The notes under the pieces: generated by a model
What the model was told of the DNA's origin: nothing
The model's database searches: none
The model's input: the letters and a program-made list of their open reading frames with translations, nothing else
From: DATFLL01 sp035267785
GTDB taxonomy: Bacteria; Pseudomonadota; Gammaproteobacteria; DATFLL01
Direction of reading: 5' to 3'
DNA: 64,000 nt
Assembly (NCBI GenBank): GCA_035267785.1
Contig: DATFLL010000108.1
Location: forward strand, 9,640-73,639
Part shown: one piece after another, positions 25,675 to 35,591 of the stretch
Layout: each line of letters opens with the position of its first letter
Numbering within the stretch: the stretch's first letter is position 1
Position numbers and translations under genes: made by a program

Positions 25675-26232
25675 TCAGGGGTTGGGCTTCTTGCGTCCCG
25701 GCAGATGAATCGAGGGGCGGTGGAGGTGGAAGGTATTGGAGCTGGATTCGATCAAGGTGTTGCCGTCCCGGTCGACGACTGCCGCGCTCACCGTGTGGGT
25801 GCCCCGGTTGACGTTGTCCAGAGTCACGTTGGGACTGTTCCCTGTCTTGACGACCTTTCCGTCGAGCCGGATCCGAACCTCGTCGCCGCGGCCCGCCTTG
25901 AGAGGGGGCTGGATGAGAACCGTCACCTGCACCTTACCGGCGGTATTGACCACGGTCTGGTCATTGGCCGGGGCGACGATGCTGACCAGCTGGTAGCGGC
26001 TGGTGGTCTGCTGCGTCTGGTTTTGCAGCGTATCGGACGGACTCTGAGGTAACACCGGCAAAGGCGGCGCCTTATAAGACGGTGCAGGCGGCACGTCCAT
26101 CTCCTTGGCGCCGGGGCTCGGCTTATCCGAGAAAGTGACCTCGCCGTTGGGCCCGACCGTCTTGTAGACCTTCTGGTCGGCGAGGGCCGGGGCACACAGG
26201 CAGAGGATGAGGAGGATGGTGAACGCGCGCAT
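25675..26232 (-). CDS. DUF4124 domain-containing exported protein
   Basis: A 185-residue protein with a signal peptide (cleavage after ALA, residue 18). The N-terminal DUF4124 motif is KVYKTVGPNGEVTFSDKPSPG (about residues 20-40), followed by a proline/glutamine-rich linker and a C-terminal beta-sandwich-like domain (about 85-170). The C-terminus is basic. DUF4124 proteins are periplasmic and of unknown function. Genes of this family are often found between glnA and ntrBC in gammaproteobacteria, as here, which suggests a conserved but undefined association. Confidence 0.85.
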   Translation of the reverse strand: MRAFTILLILCLCAPALADQKVYKTVGPNGEVTFSDKPSPGAKEMDVPPAPSYKAPPLPVLPQSPSDTLQNQTQQTTSRYQLVSIVAPANDQTVVNTAGKVQVTVLIQPPLKAGRGDEVRIRLDGKVVKTGNSPNVTLDNVNRGTHTVSAAVVDRDGNTLIESSSNTFHLHRPSIHLPGRKKPNP

Positions 26233-26270
26233 ACGGATAGCATATCCAACGGGCGAGCCTACCTCAATGC

Positions 26271-26298
26271 AAAAAAAAGCGCCCCCGAATGGGGGCGC
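26271..26298 (-). terminator. intrinsic terminator of glnA
   Basis: Read on the minus strand, GCGCCCCC-ATTC-GGGGGCGC (8-bp perfect stem, tetraloop) is followed by eight T residues. It starts 24 bp after the glnA stop codon, a textbook terminator separating glnA from the DUF4124 gene. Confidence 0.92.
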
Positions 26299-26322
26299 TC
26301 TCTGATGCCGTAGAAGCGGCGA

Positions 26323-27728
26323 TTACAGGCTGTAGTACATATCGAACTCCACCGGATGGGTGGTCATGCGCAGACGGGTGATCTCCTCCATCTTCAGCCC
26401 GATGTAGGCGTCGATGGTGTCGTCGGTGAACACATCGCCGGCGGTCAGGAAGGCCCGATCGCGGTCCAGCTCTTCCAGCGCCTGGTCCAGGCTGTGGCAG
26501 ACCGTGGGGATGTCCTTCAGCTCCTCGGGCGGCAGGTCGTACAGGTTCTTGTCCATGGCGTCACCCGGGTGGATCTTGTTCTGGATGCCGTCCAGACCGG
26601 CCATCAGCATGGCCGAGAAGGCGAAGTAGGGATTGGCGGTCGGGTCCGGGAAACGCACCTCGATGCGGCGTCCCTTCGGGTTGCTGACGTACGGAATACG
26701 GATCGAGGCCGAGCGGTTGCGGGCGGAATAGGCCAGCAGCACCGGCGCCTCAAAGCCGGGGACCAGTCGCTTGTAGCTGTTGGTCGAGGCATTGGTCAGC
26801 GCGTTCAGGGCGCGGGCGTGCTTGATAATGCCGCCGATATAGAACAAGGCCGTCTCCGACAGACCGCCGTACAGGTCGCCGGCGAACAGGTTCTTGCCGT
26901 CCTTGGCCAGCGACTGGTGGCAGTGCATGCCGCTGCCGTTGTCGCCGACCAGCGGCTTGGGCATGAAGGTCGCGGTCTTGCCGTAGGCGTGGGCGACGTT
27001 CATCACCACGTACTTGAGGATCTGGTTCCAGTCGGCGCGCTTGACCAGGGTGTTGAACTGGGTGCCGATCTCGCACTGACCGGCCGTGGCCACCTCGTGG
27101 TGGTGCACCTCGACCGCAACGCCCATCTCCTCGAGCGCCAGACACATGGCCGAACGCAGGTCCTGCAGGGAGTCGACCGGCGGGACCGGGAAATAGCCGC
27201 CCTTGATGCCGGGACGGTGACCGATGTTGCCGTCCTCGAAGACGCGCTCGGAATTCCAGCCGGCCTCTTCGGAATCGATCTTGTAGAAGGCGCCGTGCAT
27301 CTCGGCACCCCAGCGCACGTCGTCCAGGACAAAGAACTCGGGCTCGGGGCCGAAGAAGGCGGTATCGGCGATGCCGGTCGACTTCAGGTAGGCCTCGGCG
27401 CGCTTGGCCACGGTGCGCGGGTCGCGCTCGTAGCCCTGGCCGGTCGAGGGCTCGATGATGTCGCAGCGCAGGTTCAGCGTCGGCTCGTCGGTGAAGGGGT
27501 CCAGCACCGCCGTGTCGGCGTCCGGCATGAGGATCATGTCGGAGGCCCGATACCCTTCCAACCGGCGATGGAGGAGCCGTCGAACATCTTGCCGTCCTTG
27601 AGCTCGTCCTCATCGAGGGTGTGGGCCGGCACGGAGACATGCTGCTCCTTACCGCGGGTGTCGGTGAAGCGGAAGTCGACGAACTTCACGCCGTTGTCCT
27701 TGATCATCTTGAGCACTGAATCGGCCAT
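26323..27728 (-). pseudogene. glnA: type I glutamine synthetase, frame broken by a 1-nt shift
   Basis: Two frames together encode a complete type I glutamine synthetase of about 468 residues. The N-terminal 60 residues (27728 to about 27549) end GSSIAGWKGI and then hit a stop at 27534. The remaining 407 residues resume in another frame at ASDMIL near 27544. One base is missing in or next to the CCC run at 27546-27548. Everything downstream is intact: metal and ATP-site segments such as GPEPEF, NGSGMHCH and RNRSASIRIP, and the adenylylation loop NLYDLPPEE. The enzyme is nearly always essential for ammonium assimilation. A sequencing error or very recent mutation is more likely than decay. Confidence 0.93.
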
Positions 27729-27806
27729 CGGGTTTCCTCCAGGGAGACTGTTATTTCTGATGTGAATTCGCGCTGCACCGCAGCGACCAAATTTGTGCGT
27801 TCGTTG

Positions 27807-27822
27807 TGCACGAACCGTGCCA
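27807..27822 (-). promoter_or_regulatory. sigma-54 promoter of glnA
   Basis: On the minus strand TGGCACGGTTCGTGCA has the GG-N10-GC spacing required for sigma-54 and the strong TGGCAC -24 element. Predicted transcription start is near 27797, about 70 bp before the glnA ATG. NtrC sites lie upstream at appropriate distances. Confidence 0.8.
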
Positions 27823-27884
27823 CTTAGTAACTCATTGAACGGTAATGACTTTAACTACTGGTCTCGGGACTGCGGGCGCCGGCG

Positions 27885-27901
27885 CGCACCAGCACGGTGC
27901 G
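27885..27901. promoter_or_regulatory. NtrC-binding site, promoter-proximal
   Basis: CGCACC-N5-GGTGCG is a symmetrical near-match to the NtrC consensus, centred about 96 bp upstream of the predicted glnA transcription start. Its centre is 31 bp from the second site, three helical turns. Confidence 0.8.
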
Positions 27902-27915
27902 CGTGATTTGCTGGA

Positions 27916-27932
27916 TGCACCGGCATGGTGCA
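27916..27932. promoter_or_regulatory. NtrC-binding site, promoter-distal, exact consensus
   Basis: TGCACC-N5-GGTGCA is an exact NtrC consensus site centred about 127 bp upstream of the predicted glnA start. With the proximal site it forms the paired enhancer arrangement known from E. coli glnAp2, where centres are about 32 bp apart. The rest of 27729-27981 is AT-richer leader with no gene. Confidence 0.88.
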
Positions 27933-27981
27933 ACCCAGACGCCGCGGCATTCGAAAGCCTGACTGCTCGAACAAAGCCTGA

Positions 27982-29169
27982 TCAATGAAAGTACAGGCCA
28001 ATCGAGGCCACCGCTTCGACCTCGTCAGCCACCGCGGCAAAGCGCTGGTTCAGCTGCTCCCGGGTGCTGCCTTGGTCCAGGACGCTGAACGGGAGTAGCA
28101 GGTCGACCGCGATTTTGCCATCCAAATAATGCAAGGTCACCTTTTCGATGTGCTGGGCTGCGGGGATATCGGCCCAAGCCGGGGCTAGGCGGTCCATGAG
28201 CTCGCCGCGCAGCGGCAGCTTCAGGCTCGGGGGGCTGGTCTCGTCGTCCTCGGGGTCGATGTGGACCATAACGTCGGTAACCTCGTCGACCTCGCGAATG
28301 ACGCGGCTGCGCACGGTCTCGCCGATATGATGCCCCTCGGAGACACTGAGCTTGGGCGGAACCATGATATGGACATCGACCAGGGCATCCTGGCCCATGC
28401 GGCGGGTGCGCAGCATGTGCAGCGTCCGCACGCCGTCGACGTTGAGGATGCAGTTTCGGATGGCCTCGACACGCTCGGGGTCCAGGCCAGTATCGACCAG
28501 CTCCTTGAGACTATGCCAGCTCAGGTCCCAGCCGATCTTGGCGATCATCAGAGCCACGCCGGCCGCAGCGATGGCGTCCAGGTAGTGCAGGCCGGCCATA
28601 CTCCCGGCGACGCCGATGATGACGACGATCGAGGAGATGGCATCGGAGCGGTGATGCCAGGCATTGGCGCGCAGCAGGTTGGAGCGGACCTTCTTGGCTA
28701 CATGCAGTGTGTAGCGGTACAGCAGCTCTTTGGACAGGACCGAGATGGCCGCGACCACAAGCGCGAGAACACCGGGGTGAAGCAGGCGCTGGGTCTGGAA
28801 CAGTCGGTCCACCGCATCGACCAGGATACCGGCGGCCACCAGCATGAGCAGGATTCCCAAGCCCACGGTGAATGCCGTCTCGATACGTGCGTGGCCGTAC
28901 GGGTGGTCCTCGTCGGCGTCCTGGCTGCCGTGCTTGGCCGCGAAGATCACCAGACCGTCGCTGGCCAAATCGGACAGCGAGTGCACACCGTCGGCAATCA
29001 GGGATTGGGAGCTGCCGATGATACCGAACAATATCTTGGCGGCCGCCAGCAGGACATTGACCAATGCACCAATCAGCGTAATGCGCCGGGTTTCCTGATA
29101 GCGTGTGCGCTCGCCGGGCTTGTGCACAGGCGGGTGGTAATGCTGCGTATGCTGGCGGGCATCACCCAT
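27982..29169 (-). CDS. cation diffusion facilitator family metal transporter
   Basis: A 395-residue inner-membrane CDF protein with about six membrane helices (residues 30-225) and a cytoplasmic C-terminal metal-sensing domain. The transport-site segments are ADGVHSLSDLASD in helix 2 and WHHRSDAIS in helix 5, together with the HPYGHARIE loop typical of the family. It exports divalent metals (Zn, Fe, Mn or Co) by proton antiport; the substrate cannot be fixed from these motifs. A His-rich N-terminus (HTQHYHPPVH) may bind metal. Its start overlaps the end of tusA by 8 bp. Confidence 0.9.
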   Translation of the reverse strand: MGDARQHTQHYHPPVHKPGERTRYQETRRITLIGALVNVLLAAAKILFGIIGSSQSLIADGVHSLSDLASDGLVIFAAKHGSQDADEDHPYGHARIETAFTVGLGILLMLVAAGILVDAVDRLFQTQRLLHPGVLALVVAAISVLSKELLYRYTLHVAKKVRSNLLRANAWHHRSDAISSIVVIIGVAGSMAGLHYLDAIAAAGVALMIAKIGWDLSWHSLKELVDTGLDPERVEAIRNCILNVDGVRTLHMLRTRRMGQDALVDVHIMVPPKLSVSEGHHIGETVRSRVIREVDEVTDVMVHIDPEDDETSPPSLKLPLRGELMDRLAPAWADIPAAQHIEKVTLHYLDGKIAVDLLLPFSVLDQGSTREQLNQRFAAVADEVEAVASIGLYFH

Positions 29170-29398
29170 GGGGTCCGATCTCGATGGTAATCACGATTTC
29201 GTTGTTTTCGTTATGCGCGATGTCGAGCACACGATGGCCGTTCAGGCGGCACCAGGCGGGCACATCGTTGACCACCCCGGGGTCGGTGCAGGTCACCTCG
29301 AGCTCGTCGCCGGGCGCCCATTTGCCGACCTCGTCCTGGACCCGAATCACGGGCATGGGGCACAGCAGTCGGCGCGCGTCCAGGTAGCGCCGACTCAC
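29162..29398 (-). CDS. tusA: TusA-family sulfurtransferase
   Basis: A 78-residue sulfur carrier with the hallmark CPMPVIR motif, persulfide-carrying cysteine Cys13. TusA hands sulfur to tRNA thiolation and, in sulfur oxidisers, to the Hdr/Dsr systems. The GTG start overlaps the stop of the upstream PP-loop ATPase gene (GTGA), and its own end overlaps the CDF gene. The three are translated as a coupled unit. Immediate upstream coupling to a MnmA-like enzyme suggests it supplies that enzyme's sulfur. Confidence 0.92.
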   Translation of the reverse strand: MSRRYLDARRLLCPMPVIRVQDEVGKWAPGDELEVTCTDPGVVNDVPAWCRLNGHRVLDIAHNENNEIVITIEIGPHG

Positions 29399-30438
29399 AA
29401 TATCCAGTCCTGGGGGATCTCGTCGGCCGGCATCGGCGCCACCTCGAGCGTGCGTCGCTCCCCGTCCAGGTCAGTGACCTCGACACTCACCGTTTCTGCA
29501 TCACGGCCCTTACTGTAACGGGCCGTCAAGCGCGCCGCCAGCTCGAGGTCCGACTCGTCGACCGTGCCGTCGACCAGCACCAACGGGCCGACGTGGCTGG
29601 TCGGTCGCAGATGCACGAACTGGCGGCGGTAGCCCTCCAGAAAATTGTTTTCGCCTTCCTCGCGGCCGATGATGAGCTTGAAGTCCGGTCGGGGGCGCAA
29701 ATGGCGCCCGACCTTGAGCAGCATGATGTCATCGAGCTCGTAGTCGCGCTCGCCGCGGGACTTCCAAAGGTCGGCGAGCTTGACCGAGTAGGCCTGATCG
29801 GTGAGAAAGCAACAGCCGCCCGCCGGCTGGGCATAATCCTTGAAGCCGAACCGCTCGGCCAGCTGCATTTGCGGCTTACGCGAGCGGCCGCTGAAATCGT
29901 GGAGGCGCTCGCGGTCGATCCAGCCCTCGCGTTCCGGAAGGGTCGGCGGCAGAAGCTTGGCGCAAAGCGGGCGCACGAGGCGGTCGCCGGCGCCGGATTC
30001 TCGTTGAACCACCGGCATGGTGTCGCGGCGCTGGGACATGGGGCGCTGGCCCACGACCTCGCCGGTAATGATGAAATCGAATCCGTTGGCCTCGGCCCAG
30101 TCCAGGGCGTTCTTGACCATGAAGCCCTTGCAGTCCAGGCACGGATTGAGGTTCGCGCCGTAGCCGTGCTTGGGATTGATCACGACGTCCTTGTAGGGCT
30201 GGGAGACGTCGATGATATGCAGCTTGATGCCCAGCTGCTCGGCCACCCACAAGGCGTTGTTGCGCTTGGGCTGTGCACGGTCTTTCTTTCGGATGGCGTG
30301 GGTGTGTCCCTCCACGCAGAATCCGGTAAAGAAGTTGATGCCCTCGACGTGCACGCCCTGGTCCTGCATGACCTTGGCGGCGAGCATGGAGTCGAGCCCT
30401 CCCGAAATGAGGGCAACGGCCTTGGGTTGTCTGTTCAT
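29395..30438 (-). CDS. PP-loop ATPase, MnmA/ThiI-like probable RNA thiolation enzyme
   Basis: A 347-residue protein beginning with a PP-loop (SGGLDSM, residues 12-18) that adenylates RNA uridine in thiolases. Two cysteine positions match the MnmA logic: Cys100/Cys103 in NPCLDC before the ITGEVVGQRPMSQR segment, and Cys209/Cys210 in GGCCFL. The C-terminal 110 residues form a separate domain resembling the NFACT-R-type RNA-binding fold, unlike the MnmA C-terminus. The enzyme is therefore likely a paralogue acting on a different RNA position. Coupling to tusA supports sulfur transfer. Substrate unknown. Confidence 0.8.
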   Translation of the reverse strand: MNRQPKAVALISGGLDSMLAAKVMQDQGVHVEGINFFTGFCVEGHTHAIRKKDRAQPKRNNALWVAEQLGIKLHIIDVSQPYKDVVINPKHGYGANLNPCLDCKGFMVKNALDWAEANGFDFIITGEVVGQRPMSQRRDTMPVVQRESGAGDRLVRPLCAKLLPPTLPEREGWIDRERLHDFSGRSRKPQMQLAERFGFKDYAQPAGGCCFLTDQAYSVKLADLWKSRGERDYELDDIMLLKVGRHLRPRPDFKLIIGREEGENNFLEGYRRQFVHLRPTSHVGPLVLVDGTVDESDLELAARLTARYSKGRDAETVSVEVTDLDGERRTLEVAPMPADEIPQDWIL

Positions 30439-30612
30439 AGGCCAGCGGCGTCGAAATGAAGGTAAGGGGTCGGAAAACTCGGGCGCGTAGGATACCAGAT
30501 GGCGGCGACCGCGACACGGCGTCCCGTCCGTAAAATGTAGCCGTTTCGCCCACGTTTGCAGGCCTGTTTCACCGCGGGCGCCGGGCGGGGGCGGCGCTCC
30601 GCGCGCCCGGAC

Positions 30613-30642
30613 CTGACGCGCCGGGCGCCGGACCGCTATAAT
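30613..30642 (+). promoter_or_regulatory. sigma-70 promoter of glyQS
   Basis: CTGACG-N18-TATAAT, with a perfect -10, ends 39 bp before the glyQ start. A GC-rich stretch (GGCGCGC) directly follows the -10, the type of discriminator associated with stringent control of translation genes. The rest of 30439-30612 is very GC-rich spacer without a gene. Confidence 0.65.
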
Positions 30643-30681
30643 GGCGCGCTCTTATCGCCAGTCCACGACAGAGGTCCGCGC

Positions 30682-31679
<998 letters not shown>

Positions 31680-31683
<4 letters not shown>

Positions 31684-33755
31684 GCGGGGCGCGCGACCTG
31701 CTGATCGAGATCGGCACCGAGGAGCTGCCGCCCAAGGCGCTGCGCCGCCTGTCCGAGGCCTTCGAAAAGGGTGTCGCCGATGGCTTGGCGCGCGCCGAGC
31801 TAAACCACAGCGGCATCACCGCCTACGCCAGTCCGCGCCGCCTCGCGGTCCTGGTCCGATCCCTGGCCGTTCGCCAGCCGGACCAGACCCAGCAGCGCCG
31901 CGGCCCGGCGCTGCAGGCGGCATTCGGCGAGGATGGCTGCCCCACGAAGGCGGCCGAGGGCTTTGCGCGCTCCTGCGGCGTTGCGGTCGAGGACCTGGAC
32001 AAGCTCGAGACCGATAAGGGTGCCTGGCTGGTCTTCAACAGTCACCAGGTCGGATCGCCGGCGTCAGAGCTTGTCCCGAAGATCGTGCAAGAGGCGCTGG
32101 ATCGCCTGCCCATTCCCCGGCGCATGCGTTGGGGCGCGCTCGAGGAGCAGTTCGTGCGTCCGGTTCACTGGTTGGTCCTGCTCCACGGCGACGAGGTGAT
32201 TGACGCCGAGCTGCTGGGGGTGCGCAGCGGACGGCAGACGCACGGCCATCGCTTCCATCATCCAGGCACGCTGTATATCGGCGAGCCGGCGGCCTATGCG
32301 CCGCTGCTGGAGACCGAGGGCCATGTGCTGGCGGATTTCGAGGCCAGGCGCGAGGCCGTGCGCGCGCAGGTTCTGGAGGCAGCCGCACAGCTGGAGGGCG
32401 GCGCCGTCATCGACGAGGACTTGCTCGACGAGGTGACCGCAATGGTCGAGTGGCCGGTGCCGGTGGTGGGCCGTTTCGATGCGCGTTTCCTGGAGGTTCC
32501 CGCCGAGGCGCTCATCTCGACCATGAAGTCCAATCAGAAGTACTTCCACGTACTGGACGCCGACGGGGCCCTCATGCCCTGCTTCATCGCGATCAGCAAT
32601 ATTGAAAGTCGCGAGCCCGAAAAGGTGCGCGAGGGCAACGAGCGCGTCATCGCTCCACGGCTGGCCGATGCGGAGTTCTTCTGGAATCAGGATCGCAAGC
32701 AAAGCCTGCACAGCCGACTCGAGTCGCTCAAGCAGGTGGTGTTCCAGAAGAAGCTCGGCACCCTGTTCGACAAGGCCGAACGCGTGGCCGCGCTGGCCAA
32801 ATCGGTGGCGGAGGCGATAGGGGCCGAGCCGTTAGAGGCCGAGCGCGCCGGCATACTCAGCAAATGCGATCTCATGACAGACATGGTCGGCGAGTTCCCC
32901 GAGCTGCAGGGCATCATGGGACGCTACTATGCCCGTCACGACGGCGAGCCCGAGACGGTGGCCGTCGCCCTCGACGAGCTGTATATGCCGCGCTTTGCAG
33001 GCGATGCGCTGCCGGCTAGCGCGATCGGTCAGGCCTTGGCCATCGCCGATCGGCTCGACACCCTGGTCGGGATCTTCGGCATCGGTCAGAGCCCGACGGG
33101 AGACAAGGACCCCTTCGCTCTGCGCCGGGCCGCCCTGGGCGTGTTGCGTACGATTATCGAGTGCGAATTGCCGCTCGACCTGGAGGCGGCGCTGCGCGCA
33201 GCGGCAGGGGGTTTTGCGAAGGGGACGCTGTCGGGTCAGGTCGTGGCGGAGGTCTTCGACTTCATGATGGAGCGCCTGCGCGGCTACTTCATCGAACGCG
33301 GCCACGCGCACGACACGTTCGAAGCCGTGCTGGCCCAGCGGCCGACGCGCCCCGCGGACTTCGCCGCGCGGGTGGCGGCCGTCGGCACGTTCCGAGAGCT
33401 GCCCGAGGCCGAGAGCCTGGCCGCGGCGAACAAGCGGATATCAAATATACTGCGCCAGGCCGGCGGCGAGGTGGAAGGTACGGTCGCGAGCGAGCGTCTG
33501 GTGGAACCTGCCGAACGGGCGCTGGACGAGCGCGTGCACGCCCTGGCCGACGAGGTGGCGCCGCTGATCGCAGCCGCCGAGTACACGGGGGCGCTCAAAC
33601 GCCTGGCCACCCTGCGGGAGCCCGTGGACACGTTCTTCGATGATGTGATGGTGATGGCCGAGGATCCCGCTCTGCGCGCAAATCGCCTCGCGCTGCTGAA
33701 CCGGATGCGCAATCTGTTCCTTGAGGTCGCCGACCTGTCGCAGCTGCAGCACTGA
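31680..33755 (+). CDS. glyS: glycine--tRNA ligase beta subunit
   Basis: A 691-residue beta subunit. It starts with LLIEIGTEELPPKALRRL, the family opening, and contains the HD-like domain (GRYYARHDGE region) and the C-terminal anticodon-binding domain (about 590-690). It binds tRNA-Gly and is required for the heterotetramer. Overlap with glyQ by four bases guarantees coupled synthesis. Length matches E. coli GlyS (689). Confidence 0.96.
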
Positions 33756-33773
33756 ACATCCGAGGATAGGGCC

Positions 33774-34115
33774 ATGTCCACGCCAATCGACAACGATTCA
33801 TACGACGCCATGCTTGCTGCGGTACAGGCCTTCCACGACAAGCACGATTTCCCCAACCGCGGCGGCGAGGAGATGACCTATCGCCTCGCGTTGATGGCCG
33901 AGGAGCTCGGTGAGATCGCCGCCTGCGTAACCAAAGGCAAGCCGAAGGAGGCACTGGCCGAGGAGGTCGCCGACCTGCTTATCCTGCTCATCGGCACCGC
34001 AATCGCGGCGGACTTCGATCTGAAGCAGGCCTTCTGGGAGAAGATGCAAAAGATAATGCAGCGCGAATCCCGTATGGTGGACGGGCGTGTCCGGGTATCG
34101 GAATTCAGGGATTGA
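33774..34115 (+). CDS. MazG-like nucleotide pyrophosphohydrolase
   Basis: A 113-residue all-alpha protein of the MazG/dUTPase superfamily. The metal-binding pattern is in AEELGEIAACVTKG and EALAEEVADLLILL (EExxE...ExxD). Such small MazG-like proteins hydrolyse non-canonical or excess NTPs/dNTPs. Its substrate is not predictable. It follows glyS by 18 bp and precedes gmhB, probably in one transcript. Confidence 0.82.
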   Translation: MSTPIDNDSYDAMLAAVQAFHDKHDFPNRGGEEMTYRLALMAEELGEIAACVTKGKPKEALAEEVADLLILLIGTAIAADFDLKQAFWEKMQKIMQRESRMVDGRVRVSEFRD

Positions 34116-34166
34116 AGTGCGGTGGATAGGGGCGCCTGCGGTGCGCACATTGGAAGAGCGTAAACG

Positions 34167-34715
34167 ATGAAACTCATCATTCTCGATCGAGACGGCGTGA
34201 TCAATGAAGACTCGGACGATTACATCAAGTCGCCCGAGGAGTTCATACCGCTGCCGGGCAGCCTGGAGGCCATCGCGCGGCTCAACCACGCCGGCTTTCG
34301 CGTCTTGGTGGCAACCAATCAGTCGGGGATCGCCCGCGGCCTGTTCGACCTGGACACGCTGCACCGAATCCACGAAAAGCTGCGCCGCCAGCTCGCGGCG
34401 CTCGGCGGGGAGATCGAGGCCATTCTCTTTTGTCCGCATGGTCCCGATGACAACTGCACCTGCCGCAAACCCAAGCCGGGATTGCTGCGCGACATCGCCG
34501 ATCGCCTGCAGTTTTCGCTCGAGGAGGTGCCCGCTGTGGGTGACTCGTTGCGCGACTTGCAAGCGGCTCAGGCCGTCGGCGCGCGGCCCCTGCTCGTACG
34601 GACCGGCAAGGGTGAACGCACGCTGGCCCAGGGTGAGGGCCTTGAGGGCGTTCCCGTATACGCCGATCTCGCCAGCGCGGTCGAGGCCCTGCTTGCCGAG
34701 TCGGGGGACAGCTGA
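34167..34715 (+). CDS. gmhB: D-glycero-beta-D-manno-heptose-1,7-bisphosphate 7-phosphatase
   Basis: A 182-residue HAD-superfamily phosphatase removing the 7-phosphate in ADP-heptose synthesis for lipopolysaccharide core. Motif I is LDRDGVIN (Asp7/Asp9), motif II VATNQSG, and the GmhB-specific zinc loop CPHGPDDNCTCRKPKPG is complete. The later PAVGDSLRDLQAA segment carries motif III/IV aspartates. Placement before plsC is common in gammaproteobacteria, as is the upstream glyQS. Confidence 0.94.
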   Translation: MKLIILDRDGVINEDSDDYIKSPEEFIPLPGSLEAIARLNHAGFRVLVATNQSGIARGLFDLDTLHRIHEKLRRQLAALGGEIEAILFCPHGPDDNCTCRKPKPGLLRDIADRLQFSLEEVPAVGDSLRDLQAAQAVGARPLLVRTGKGERTLAQGEGLEGVPVYADLASAVEALLAESGDS

Positions 34716-34721
34716 GACGTG

Positions 34722-35453
34722 ATGTTGCTGCGGTCGCTCGTATTCCAGCTCGGCTGGGTGATCAGTACCATCTTCTTCGGGCTGACGACGCTGCTCACCG
34801 CACCGCTGCCGTTCGAGTGGCGGTGGCACTATGTGCGTCTGTTCGCGCTGTTCAACCTTTGGATGCTCGAGCAAGTGTGCCGACTGCGATTCGAGGTCGA
34901 AGGTATCGAACGGATTCCCGCCGGCCCCGCGATTATCTTTTCCAAACACCAGTCAACCTGGGAGACGCTCATGCTGCAGCGCGTCTTTCCCCCGCTGGTG
35001 TGGGTGCTCAAGCGCGAGCTGCTGTGGATTCCGTTCTTCGGCTGGGGGCTGGCGCTCATGCGGCCCATTGCCATCAATCGCAAGGCGGGGCGCCACGCGA
35101 TGCACCAGGTGGTCCAGCAGGGCACGGCGCGCCTGCGGGCGGGGCGCTGGGTGGTGATCTTCCCCGAGGGCACCCGCGTGGCCCCCGGAACCCGCGGGCG
35201 GTATCGCGCGGGCGGCGCCATGTTGGCCGAGCAGAGCGGTTTTCCCATCGTCCCCGTGGCGCACAATGCCGGCGAATTCTGGCCCAAAGGCGGATTTCTG
35301 ATTCGCCCGGGCGTGATCAAGGTCGTCATCGGCCCGACCATCGCCGCGAGCGGTCGCTCCCATGAGGAGCTTCTGGCCGAGACCCGGACCTGGATCGAAT
35401 CGACCATGGCGCGTATCAGCGCCGTTCCGTATCCCGAACCCGACGTCGACTGA
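34722..35453 (+). CDS. plsC: 1-acyl-sn-glycerol-3-phosphate acyltransferase
   Basis: A 243-residue membrane-bound acyltransferase converting lysophosphatidic acid to phosphatidic acid. The N-terminus is hydrophobic (residues 5-30). Catalytic block I is KHQSTWET (an HX4E form of the usual HX4D), and the substrate-binding block is FPEGTR, followed by PVAHNAGEFW. ATG 34722 is immediately preceded in frame by a GTG at 34719. It follows gmhB by six bases. Phosphatidic acid and heptose synthesis genes are thus paired as envelope functions. Confidence 0.92.
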   Translation: MLLRSLVFQLGWVISTIFFGLTTLLTAPLPFEWRWHYVRLFALFNLWMLEQVCRLRFEVEGIERIPAGPAIIFSKHQSTWETLMLQRVFPPLVWVLKRELLWIPFFGWGLALMRPIAINRKAGRHAMHQVVQQGTARLRAGRWVVIFPEGTRVAPGTRGRYRAGGAMLAEQSGFPIVPVAHNAGEFWPKGGFLIRPGVIKVVIGPTIAASGRSHEELLAETRTWIESTMARISAVPYPEPDVD

Positions 35454-35540
35454 AACGCCCGGCAAACGGCGCGAGGTGGCGCCCGGCGGGGGCCCTGCTC
35501 AAAATATCGTTAAATCATGATATACTGATAGGATTTGCCG

Positions 35541-35591
35541 CCCGGAGCTGGGCCAACGAGGGCCGGCCGGGCCGTTTTTTTGTGGCCCGGC
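35541..35591 (+). promoter_or_regulatory. terminator/antiterminator-like leader before fbp
   Basis: Two mutually exclusive hairpins share bases. A GC-rich hairpin (about 35541-35571) is followed by seven T residues at 35575-35581, as in an intrinsic terminator. Alternatively GCCGGGCC (35566-35573) pairs exactly with GGCCCGGC (35584-35591), placing the T-run in the loop. A TATACT-like -10 lies just upstream at 35521. It may simply terminate the plsC transcript, or act as an attenuator for fbp. The rest of 35454-35643 shows nothing else. Confidence 0.5.

Noticed and set aside
27534..27561. Programmed frameshifting in glnA
   Set aside because: No slippery heptamer, pseudoknot or precedent in glnA; a single-base error or mutation is simpler.
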